Positions 51,707 through 59,030 of a DNA stretch of 64,000 bases are shown here, piece by piece. The stretch spans positions 7,991,415 to 8,055,414 of the forward strand of contig NZ_CP075691.1 in assembly GCF_020026305.1 (NCBI RefSeq), written 5' to 3'. The position numbers and the translations under genes are program-made. The notes below the pieces were generated by a model. It had not been told where the DNA came from, ran no database searches, and saw only the letters and a list, made by a program, of their open reading frames with translations. Each line of letters begins with the position of its first letter. Position 1 is the stretch's first letter. The DNA is from Streptomyces sp. 135. GTDB lineage: Bacteria > Actinomycetota > Actinomycetes > Streptomycetales > Streptomycetaceae.

Positions 51707-52736
51707 CCTCAAGGCCGCGGCCGCGACGGCCGCCGCCCCCGCGCGGCCGGGCCGGGACGCGGCCTCGGCCAAATCCGTGCTCCTGCGACACGCCCGCGAA
51801 CTCGCCCTCGTGCCCGCCCTGTTGCTGCTCATGCTGCTCGGCGCCCTGCTCAACGACTCGTTCCTGACCGAGCGCAACCTCATCTCCGTCCTCGGCGCCT
51901 CCGCCGCCCTCGCGATGGTCGTCCTCGCCGAGTCGCTCGTCCTGATCACCGGCAAGTTCGACCTCTCCCTGGAGTCGGTCGTCGGCATCGCGCCCGCGCT
52001 CGGCGCGCTCCTCGTCCTGCCCGCAGCCCAGGCCGGGTTCGGCACGGACATGCCCGCAGCCGTCGGGCTCCTCGCCATCCTCCTGGTCGGCGCGGCCATC
52101 GGCGCCTTCAACGGCGTACTCGTGGTGAAGCTCAAGCTCAACGCGTTCATCGTGACGCTCGCCATGCTGATCGTGCTGCGCGGTCTCCTCGTCGGCGCCA
52201 CCAAGGGCAAGACCCTCTTCGGCATGCCCGACGCGTTCTACACGCCGGCCACCTCCACCTTCCTCACCATCCCCCTGTCGGTGTGGCTCGCCGCGGCCGC
52301 CTTCGGCATCGCGGGCTTCGTCCTCAAGTACCACCGCGTGGGGCGCGCCCTCTACGCGATCGGCGGCAACTCGGACGCGGCGCGCGCCGCCGGCATCCGC
52401 GTCGAGCGCGTCATGCTCGGCGTGTTCGTCGTCGCCGGGTGCCTCGCCGCGGTCGGCGGGCTCATGCAGACCGGCTACGTCGGCGCCATCAACGCCAACC
52501 AGGGCCAGAACATGATCTTCACGGTCTTCGCCGCTGCCGTCATCGGAGGCATCAGTCTCGACGGCGGCAAGGGGACCATGTTCGGCGCCCTCACCGGCGT
52601 ACTGCTGCTCGGCGTCGTACAGAACCTGCTCACCCTCGCCCAGGTGCCGTCCTTCTGGATCCAGGCCATCTACGGCGGAATCATCCTGGTCGCCCTGATG
52701 ATCGCGCGCGTCACGACCGGCCGCGCACAGGACTGA
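51699..52736 (+). CDS. sugar ABC transporter permease, CUT2 class
   Basis: GTG 51699 overlaps the ATPase end by 8 bases, with AAGGAG before it. The 345-residue protein has eight to ten membrane segments and the RbsC-type blocks LVLITGKFDLSLESVVGIAPALGALL, GAFNGVLVVKLKLNAFIVTLAMLIVLRGL, YAIGGNSDAARAAGIRVERV and IGGISLDGGKGTMFGALTGVLLLGVVQNLL. In this class one permease forms a homodimer. It completes the transporter with the two preceding genes. Confidence 0.94.
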   Translation: MADLKAAAATAAAPARPGRDAASAKSVLLRHARELALVPALLLLMLLGALLNDSFLTERNLISVLGASAALAMVVLAESLVLITGKFDLSLESVVGIAPALGALLVLPAAQAGFGTDMPAAVGLLAILLVGAAIGAFNGVLVVKLKLNAFIVTLAMLIVLRGLLVGATKGKTLFGMPDAFYTPATSTFLTIPLSVWLAAAAFGIAGFVLKYHRVGRALYAIGGNSDAARAAGIRVERVMLGVFVVAGCLAAVGGLMQTGYVGAINANQGQNMIFTVFAAAVIGGISLDGGKGTMFGALTGVLLLGVVQNLLTLAQVPSFWIQAIYGGIILVALMIARVTTGRAQD

Positions 52737-52818
52737 CCCCGTCCCGGTCCGCGGCCCGTACCGGTTCCCGGCCCCGTACCGGTCCGCCGCTCCCCGCTCC
52801 TTTCCGGAAAGGCCTGCT

Positions 52819-54159
52819 GTGTCCCCGACTCCCGCCCGCATCACCGCGGTCGACACGTACGACATACGGTTCCCCACCTCACGGGAACTGGACGGGTCCG
52901 ACGCCATGAACCCCGACCCCGACTACTCCGCCGCCTACGTGGTGCTGCGCACCGACGCGGGCGACGGCCTGGAGGGGCACGGCTTCACCTTCACCATCGG
53001 CCGCGGCAACGACGTGCAGGTCGCGGCGGTCCAGTCGCTGCGCCACCATGTGATCGGCCGCGACATCGACCGGCTCTGCGCCGACCCCGGCACCCTCAAC
53101 CGCGACCTGGTCGGCGACAGCCAGCTGCGCTGGCTCGGCCCCGAGAAGGGCGTGATGCACATGGCGATCGGCGCGGTCGTCAACGCCGTCTGGGACCTCG
53201 CGGCCAAACGCGCGCGCAAGCCGCTGTGGCAGCTCCTCGCCGACGCCCCGCCCGAATGGCTCGTCGCGCAGGTCGACTTCCGCTACATCGCCGACGCCCT
53301 CAGCCCCGAGGAGGCGCTCGATCTGCTGCGGACCGGCCGCAAGGGGGCGGCCGGGCGTGCGGCCGCCCTGCGCGAGCGCGGCTTCCCCGGCTACACCACC
53401 TCGCCCGGCTGGCTCGGCTACAGCGACGACAAACTCATCCGGCTTGCCCGCCAGGCCGTCGCCGAGGGCTTCACCCAGATCAAGCTGAAGGTCGGCGCGG
53501 ACCTCGCCGACGACGTCCGCCGCTGCCGCACCGCCCGCGAGGCGATCGGCCCCGGCATCCGCATGGCGATCGACGCCAACCAGCGCTGGAACGTCGGCGA
53601 GGCGGTGGAGTGGACACGCGCCCTCGCCGAGTTCGACCCTTACTGGGTGGAGGAGCCCACCAGCCCCGACGACGTCCTCGGCCACGCGGCGATCCGCGCG
53701 GCCGTCGCCCCCGTCAAGGTCGCCACCGGCGAGCACGTCCAGAACCGTATCGTCTTCAAACAGCTCCTCCAGGCGGGCGCCATCGACGTCCTCCAGATCG
53801 ACGCGGCCCGCGTCGGCGGCGTCAACGAGAACCTCGCGATCCTCCTCCTCGCCGCCAAGTTCGGCGTCCCCGTCTGCCCGCACGCGGGCGGCGTCGGCCT
53901 GTGCGAACTCGTCCAGCACCTCTCGATGTTCGACTACGTGGCCCTTTCGGGCACCACCGAGGACCGCGTCATCGAGTACGTCGACCACCTCCACGAACAC
54001 TTCGTCGACCCGGTCGTGATGCGCGGCGGCCACTACACCGCCCCGACCGCGCCGGGCTTCTCGGCGACGATGCGGGCCGAGTCCCTCGTCGAGTACACCT
54101 ATCCGGACGGCACGTTCTGGGCCGCCGACCTCGCATCGGACAAGGGAGCAGCCGCATGA
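52819..54159 (+). CDS. L-fuconate dehydratase (enolase superfamily)
   Basis: The 446-residue protein has the mandelate-racemase-group layout: a capping N-terminus (VDTYDIRFPTSRELDGSDAMNPDPDYSAAYVVLRT, typical of the fuconate dehydratase/ENOSF1 branch), IKLKVG with Lys222, metal ligands Asp252 (IDANQRWN), Glu278 (WVEEPTSPDD) and Glu305 (ATGEH), and His355 (CPHAGG) as the general acid. It removes water from L-fuconate to give 2-keto-3-deoxy-L-fuconate. The length and the MNPDPDY block make FucD more likely than other acid-sugar dehydratases. ATGA joins it to the SDR gene. Confidence 0.92.
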   Translation: MSPTPARITAVDTYDIRFPTSRELDGSDAMNPDPDYSAAYVVLRTDAGDGLEGHGFTFTIGRGNDVQVAAVQSLRHHVIGRDIDRLCADPGTLNRDLVGDSQLRWLGPEKGVMHMAIGAVVNAVWDLAAKRARKPLWQLLADAPPEWLVAQVDFRYIADALSPEEALDLLRTGRKGAAGRAAALRERGFPGYTTSPGWLGYSDDKLIRLARQAVAEGFTQIKLKVGADLADDVRRCRTAREAIGPGIRMAIDANQRWNVGEAVEWTRALAEFDPYWVEEPTSPDDVLGHAAIRAAVAPVKVATGEHVQNRIVFKQLLQAGAIDVLQIDAARVGGVNENLAILLLAAKFGVPVCPHAGGVGLCELVQHLSMFDYVALSGTTEDRVIEYVDHLHEHFVDPVVMRGGHYTAPTAPGFSATMRAESLVEYTYPDGTFWAADLASDKGAAA

Positions 54160-54911
54160 CCGACTTCGAGGGACTCAAGGCGCTGGTCACCGGCGGCGCG
54201 TCCGGCATCGGCCGCGCCACCGCCGACCTGCTCGCCGCGCGCGGCGCGGAGGTCGCCGTCCTCGACCTCGACCCCGGCGGCGTGGCGAAACCGCTCCGCG
54301 CGTACGCCGCCGACGTCCGCGACGACGCCTCGGTGCGGAAGGCGGTCGCCTCGGCGGCGGCCGACCTCGGGGGCCTCGATGTCCTCGTCAACAACGCGGG
54401 CATCGGCGCCCAGGGCACCGTCGAGGACAACGACGACGCCCAGTGGCACACCGTCCTGGACGTCAACGTCCTCGGGATCGTCCGCACCACCCGCGCCGCC
54501 CTGCCCCACCTGCGCGCCTCGGCACGGGCGGCGATCGTCAACACCTGCTCCATCGCCGCCACCGCGGGCCTGCCGCAGCGCGCCCTGTACTCGGCGTCGA
54601 AGGGAGCGGTCCTCTCCCTGACCCTCGCCATGGCCGCCGACCACGTACGCGAAGGGGTACGCGTCACCTGCGTCAATCCCGGCACCGTCGACACCCCGTG
54701 GGTCTCCCGCCTCCTGGACGCCGCCCCCGACCCGGCGGCCGAGCGGGCCGCGCTCCAGGCCCGCCAGCCCACCGGCCGCCTCGTCACGGCGGACGAGGTC
54801 GCGGCCGCCATCGCCTACCTCGCGAGCCCCCTGTCCGGCGCCACCACCGGCACCGCACTCGCCGTCGACGGCGGCATGCAGGGCCTGCGGCTGCGGCCGG
54901 TGGGCCGGTGA
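54156..54911 (+). CDS. SDR oxidoreductase (probable 2-keto-3-deoxy-L-fuconate dehydrogenase)
   Basis: The 251-residue classical SDR has TGGASGIG, VLDLDPGG (Asp after strand 2, NAD preference), NNAGIG, the catalytic Ser in NTCSIAATAG and YSASK. The C-terminus TGTALAVDGGMQGL is standard. It starts in the dehydratase stop and ends in the next gene's GTG. Position and family point to oxidation of the 2-keto-3-deoxy acid made by the dehydratase. L-fucose dehydrogenase is also an SDR in some species, but an aldose dehydrogenase of the AKR type is encoded next. Confidence 0.88.
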   Translation: MTDFEGLKALVTGGASGIGRATADLLAARGAEVAVLDLDPGGVAKPLRAYAADVRDDASVRKAVASAAADLGGLDVLVNNAGIGAQGTVEDNDDAQWHTVLDVNVLGIVRTTRAALPHLRASARAAIVNTCSIAATAGLPQRALYSASKGAVLSLTLAMAADHVREGVRVTCVNPGTVDTPWVSRLLDAAPDPAAERAALQARQPTGRLVTADEVAAAIAYLASPLSGATTGTALAVDGGMQGLRLRPVGR

Positions 54912-55990
54912 ACGCCCTGGCGCGGCGCCCCCTGGGAGCAGGCGGCGTCCAGGTGACCGAGCTGTCCTTCGGCGCCGCCGGCATCGGCAACCTCTACTCG
55001 CCGATCACCGACGCCCAGGCGGCCACCGCCGTCGACCGCGCCTGGGACGCGGGCATCCGCTACTTCGACACCGCCCCGCACTACGGCCTCGGCCTGTCCG
55101 AACACAGGCTCGGCGAGGCCCTGCGCGGCCGCGACCGTTCCTCGTACGTGATCTCCACGAAGGTCGGGCGGCTCCTCGAACCGGTCGACGAGGTGCGCGG
55201 CGACGACCTCGCCGACGGCGGCTTCGCGGTGCCCGCGACGCACCGCAGGATCTGGGACTTCAGCGCGGACGGCGTACGCCGCTCGATCGAGTCCAGCCTG
55301 AACCGTCTGGGCACGGACCGCGTCGACGTCGTCTTCCTGCACGACCCCGACGACCACGGGGAACAGGCCTTCCGCGAGGGCTACCCGGCTCTGGAGAAGC
55401 TGCGCTCCGAAGGCGTCGTCGGGGCGATCGGCGCCGGTATGAACCAGTCGGAGATGCTCACCCGCTTCGTCCGCGACACGGACGTCGACGCGGTGCTGTG
55501 CGCCGGCCGCTACACCCTCCTCGACCACGGGGCCCTCGCCGACCTGCTGCCCGCGGCCACCGAACGGGGCGCCTCGGTCGTCATCGGCGGCGTCTTCAAC
55601 TCCGGGCTGCTCGCCGACCCGAAGCCGGGCGCGCGGTTCGACTACACCGAGGCGCCGCCGCGCCTCCTGGAACGCGCCCGCACCCTGCGCGCCCTCGCCG
55701 AACGCCACGGTACGACGCTGCGGGCCGCCGCGCTGGCCTTCCCCTTCGGGCATCCGGCCGTCGCCAGTGTCCTGGTCGGCATCCACGCCCCGGAGCAGGT
55801 CACGGACGCGGCCGAGCAGTTCGCGGCCGAGGTGCCGGCCGCCTTCTGGCGCGAGGCACGGGAGGCGGGGCTGCTGCCGGACGAGGTACCAGTGCCGTCA
55901 GACCCAGGAGCTCTACGAGGCCCACGAAATCCGCGAGGCCTACGAACCCCGCGAGACCCAGGAAACCCGCGAGGAGGAAACCGCCCGTGA
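54908..55990 (+). CDS. aldo-keto reductase (probable L-fucose / D-threo-aldose 1-dehydrogenase)
   Basis: GTG 54908 lies in a GTGA overlap. The 360-residue protein matches the AKR branch that includes L-fucose and D-threo-aldose dehydrogenases: LARRPLGAGGVQVTELSFGAAGIGNLY, RYFDTAPHYGLGLSEHRLGEAL (catalytic Asp and Tyr), YVISTKVGRLL (Lys) and VDVVFLHDPDDH (His). It would oxidise the sugar to a 1,5-lactone. The last 25 or so residues, rich in Arg/Gly/Pro, are encoded by an 18-base tandem repeat and are absent from typical members, so they look like a recent extension. Confidence 0.88.
   Translation: MNALARRPLGAGGVQVTELSFGAAGIGNLYSPITDAQAATAVDRAWDAGIRYFDTAPHYGLGLSEHRLGEALRGRDRSSYVISTKVGRLLEPVDEVRGDDLADGGFAVPATHRRIWDFSADGVRRSIESSLNRLGTDRVDVVFLHDPDDHGEQAFREGYPALEKLRSEGVVGAIGAGMNQSEMLTRFVRDTDVDAVLCAGRYTLLDHGALADLLPAATERGASVVIGGVFNSGLLADPKPGARFDYTEAPPRLLERARTLRALAERHGTTLRAAALAFPFGHPAVASVLVGIHAPEQVTDAAEQFAAEVPAAFWREAREAGLLPDEVPVPSDPGALRGPRNPRGLRTPRDPGNPRGGNRP
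55917..55988 (+). repeat. four 18-base tandem units at the end of the aldose dehydrogenase gene
   Basis: Units begin at 55917, 55935, 55953 and 55971, each with the pattern GAGGCCCACGAAATCCGC or a variant. The last unit (GAGGAGGAAACCGCCCGT) supplies the ribosome site and start of the mutarotase gene. Confidence 0.8.
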
Positions 55991-56301
55991 GGGTCGCCCT
56001 GCACACCAAGGTCCGTGCCGACCGTGTCGAGGAGTACGACGCCGCCCACCGCGAGGTCCCCGCCGAACTCACCGCCGCGATCCGCGCGGCGGGCGCCACC
56101 TCGTGGACGATCTGGCGCAGTGGCACCGACCTCTTCCACCTCCTGGAGTGCGAGGACTACGCCCGCATGCTCGCCGCACTGGAGAAGCTGCCGGTGAACA
56201 TCGCCTGGCAGGCCCGGATGGCCGAACTGCTCGACGTCGCGCACGACTACTCCGCCGGGGGCGCGCGGGCCGGGCTGCCCGTCGTCTGGGAACTCCCGTG
56301 A
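55987..56301 (+). CDS. L-rhamnose/L-fucose mutarotase-family protein
   Basis: GTG 55987 follows GAGGAGGAAA and overlaps the preceding stop. The 104-residue protein is a typical RhaM/RhaU-type mutarotase: LHTKVRADRVEEYDAAHREVPAEL (the Tyr and His pair), SWTIWRSGTDLFHLLECEDYARMLAAL and PVNIAWQARMAELLD. It speeds exchange between the alpha and beta anomers so that the aldose dehydrogenase meets the right form. It fits between that gene and the lactonase gene in the operon. Confidence 0.9.
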   Translation: MRVALHTKVRADRVEEYDAAHREVPAELTAAIRAAGATSWTIWRSGTDLFHLLECEDYARMLAALEKLPVNIAWQARMAELLDVAHDYSAGGARAGLPVVWELP

Positions 56302-57161
56302 CGGGCCCTCGCGCGGTCGGCCCGCTGGTCGACGCCCACCACCACGTGTGGGACCTCTCCGTCCGGGACCAGGAGTGGCTCAGCGCCGCCGCGCTCGCAC
56401 CGCTGCGCAGGAACTTCTCCCTGGCCGACCTCGCGCCCGGGGCCCGCGCGGCCGGGGTCGGCGCCACTGTCCTCGTCCAGACGGTGACGGCGGCGCAGGA
56501 GACCCCGGAGTTCCTCGCCCTCGCGGCGGACAGCGACCTCGTCGCGGGCGTCGTCGGGTGGACGGACCTCACCCGCCCCGACGTGGCCGACGCGCTGGCC
56601 GGACTCCGTGAGCTCCCGGGCGGCCGCCATCTGGTGGGCATCCGCCACCAGGTGCAGAGCGAGCCGGACCCCGCCTGGCTGCTGCGCCGCGACGTCCGCA
56701 GGGGCCTCGCCGCCGTCGCCGACGCGGGGCTAGTCTACGACCTCGTCGTGCGGCCCCAGCAGCTCGCCGCCTGCGCCGAGGCCGCTGCGAGCCTCCCTCA
56801 ACTGACCTTCGTCCTGGACCACCTGGGGAAGCCGCCCATCGCCTCGGGGGCCCTCGAACCCTGGGCCTCGGCGGTCCGCGCGCTCGCCGCCCGCCCCAAC
56901 ACCGTGTGCAAGCTGTCCGGCATGGTCACCGAGGCCGACCACCGGACCTGGACGGTGGACGACCTGCGGCCCTACGCCGACACCGTCCTGGACGCCTTCG
57001 GCCCCGACCGGCTGATGTTCGGCTCCGACTGGCCCGTCAGCACGCTCGCCGCGTCCTACGCCGAAGTCCTCGACGCGGCACGGCTGTTGACGTGGGAGCT
57101 GGGCACGCACGAGCGCGGGGAGGTGTTCGGCGGGACGGCGCGCCGCGTCTACGGCTTCTGA
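56298..57161 (+). CDS. amidohydrolase-family lactonase (probable L-fuconolactonase)
   Basis: GTG 56298 overlaps the mutarotase stop. The 287-residue TIM-barrel protein belongs to the amidohydrolase_2/COG3618 group: VDAHHHVWDLS at the N-terminus, VVGWTDL, GIRHQVQSEPDP, FVLDHLGKPP, CKLSGM and RLMFGSDWPVSTL, which are the metal and substrate positions of sugar lactonases. It would open L-fucono-1,5-lactone to L-fuconate. It is the last gene of the operon and its end overlaps the convergent membrane-protein gene by 13 bases. Confidence 0.9.
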   Translation: MTGPRAVGPLVDAHHHVWDLSVRDQEWLSAAALAPLRRNFSLADLAPGARAAGVGATVLVQTVTAAQETPEFLALAADSDLVAGVVGWTDLTRPDVADALAGLRELPGGRHLVGIRHQVQSEPDPAWLLRRDVRRGLAAVADAGLVYDLVVRPQQLAACAEAAASLPQLTFVLDHLGKPPIASGALEPWASAVRALAARPNTVCKLSGMVTEADHRTWTVDDLRPYADTVLDAFGPDRLMFGSDWPVSTLAASYAEVLDAARLLTWELGTHERGEVFGGTARRVYGF

Positions 57162-58576
57162 GCGGGCGGGGCGAGCTTCGTCGGTGCCAGGAACTCACGG
57201 ACGTGGCTCCGTTCCCAGCAGGCGCCCGTCTCGCGCAGCTCGCGCCAGGTCGTGTACCGGTAGCGGTACAGCCGGGCGCGGATGTGCGTGGGCGGGGAGC
57301 CGGGCGGGAAGGGCGAGTGGCGCAGCAGCCGCAGCGTGTCGCGGTCGTCGTCCAGGAGCCGCTCCACCAGCGGGCCGAACCACGTGCGGGCGTACGCGGG
57401 GGAGAGCGCGGCGAACCACATCAGCCAGTCGAGCCGCAGGTGATAGGGAGCGAACTGGCGCGGCCAGCGGCGCACGTCGCCCGGCTTGCCCTTGAATTCG
57501 TAGGCGAGCCACTCGGAGTCCTCGCGCGGCCGCGGATCCGCCGTGCCCTCGATGACGATCTCCTGGCGGACACGGCTGACGCTGCCGAACGCGCCGTACG
57601 CGTTGACGAGGTGCAGCGGGTCGAAGGAGCAGTTCATGACCTGCCGCCGGGACAGCAGGTTCCGCACGGGACGGTAGCTGAGGGCCAGGAGCCCCGCGGT
57701 GACGGCGATGACCAGCAGCTCGTACCAGAGCGGGGTCGGCGCGTACCGCGTCGGCGCGAGCCAGGGGGAGAAGTCCACGGCGGACACCGCGACCACGATG
57801 GTGATCCAGTTGAGCCACGCGAAGTTGCCGGACAGGACCAGCCACAGCTGGGTCACGATCATCAGGCAGGCCGCGCCCGTGGCCACCGGCTGCGGGGTGA
57901 ACAGCAGGAAGGGCACGAAGAGCTGGGTGACGTGGTTGGCCGCGACCTCCACCCGGTGCACGGGCTTCGGGAGGTGGTGGAAGAACCAGCTCAGCGGGCC
58001 GGGCATCGGCTGCGTCTCGTGGTGGAAGTACAGGCAGGTGAGCTCGCGCCAGCAGGCGTCGCCGCGCATCTTGATCAGTCCGGCGCCGAACTCCACGCGG
58101 AAGAGCACCCAGCGGAGCAGGAAGAGCACGAGGACCGGCGGCGCGACCTCGTCGTTGCCGAGGAAGACCGCGAGGAAGCCCACTTCGAGGAGCAGGGACT
58201 CCCAGCCGAAGCCGTACCAGGTCTGCCCCACGTTCACGATGGAGAGGTAGAGCGCCCACGGGATGAGCCACAGCACCATCGCGCCCCACAGCGGGAGCAG
58301 GCCGTCGGCGCCCGCGAGCAGCGCCACGGCGACCGCGCAGCCCGTCCACGCGCAGAGGGCGAAGAACCGGTCCGAGTAGTGGAGCTGGAAGAGGCTCGGC
58401 GCCCTTCGGAACGGCACCCGCTCCACGTACCTCGGCACGGGCAGCATCCCGCGCTCGCCGATGAGCGCACGGAACTGGAGGGCGGCGCCCAGAAAGGCCA
58501 CCAGATAGAGCGCGGCCAAGCCCCGCTGGAAGACCAGCCGGCTCACGCCGTACGCGTCCGCGGTGAACCAATCCAC
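57149..58576 (-). CDS. lipase maturation factor (LMF1)-family membrane protein
   Basis: The 475-residue protein has about eight to ten membrane segments in its first 310 residues and blocks of the LMF family: GLAALYLVAFLGAALQFRALIGERGMLPV, QTWYGFGWESLLLEVGFLAVFLG, LLRWVLFRVEFGAGLIKMRGDACWRELTCLYFHHETQPMPGPLSWFFHHLP and a C-terminal soluble part with YEFKGKPGDVRRWPRQFAPYHLRLDWLMWFAAL. Vertebrate LMF1 aids lipase folding in the ER; the bacterial role is not known. It is a single gene converging on the lactonase gene. Confidence 0.9.
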   Translation of the reverse strand: MDWFTADAYGVSRLVFQRGLAALYLVAFLGAALQFRALIGERGMLPVPRYVERVPFRRAPSLFQLHYSDRFFALCAWTGCAVAVALLAGADGLLPLWGAMVLWLIPWALYLSIVNVGQTWYGFGWESLLLEVGFLAVFLGNDEVAPPVLVLFLLRWVLFRVEFGAGLIKMRGDACWRELTCLYFHHETQPMPGPLSWFFHHLPKPVHRVEVAANHVTQLFVPFLLFTPQPVATGAACLMIVTQLWLVLSGNFAWLNWITIVVAVSAVDFSPWLAPTRYAPTPLWYELLVIAVTAGLLALSYRPVRNLLSRRQVMNCSFDPLHLVNAYGAFGSVSRVRQEIVIEGTADPRPREDSEWLAYEFKGKPGDVRRWPRQFAPYHLRLDWLMWFAALSPAYARTWFGPLVERLLDDDRDTLRLLRHSPFPPGSPPTHIRARLYRYRYTTWRELRETGACWERSHVREFLAPTKLAPPAQKP

Positions 58577-59030
58577 GCCTCCATTGTGCCGCCGGGTGAT
58601 CCTTGCGGCTCGCGCGGCCGCGTGCCGGAACGGACGGCGGGGCGGGGCCCCGTGAACCAGTCAGCGGGCGTCCGCGGGAGCCACGCCGATCGGGCCAATC
58701 GTTCCCCGGCCCTCACGTCGCTGCCGCCCCAGGCGTCACCGCAGTCCATTGCGCGGAATCGCATCCGCGTTCTGAAAAGACCCGTCGAACTCTGTCAACA
58801 GTCACATATTCGAGTGTTTTTGCGAGATGCGGAACGTGGCTCTCCGATCGTTTGAGGCATGGCGCATTCACGACGGTAATAGGATGGCATCGAGTCAAAT
58901 AGTGCTGGTGGTTGATTTCCATATATGGCAGAGTCGACGCACGGGTGGCAGGTCAAGTCAGGGGAATTGATCCAGCCGGCCGTCCGGCCGGTCAAGGATC
59001 AGCCGTCAGGCACGGGGGAGACGTCGACTC
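58577..59030. other. divergent intergenic region before the LAL regulator
   Basis: These 454 bases separate the LMF-like and LAL genes. About 58780-58930 is much lower in G+C than its surroundings. It includes a CCATATATGG palindrome (58919-58928). I see no gene, and no promoter that I could place with confidence. Confidence 0.5.
58919..58928. promoter_or_regulatory. CCATATATGG palindrome upstream of the LAL gene
   Basis: A perfect 10-base palindrome in an A/T-rich island, about 100 bases before ATG 59031; a possible regulator site or melting region. Confidence 0.3.
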
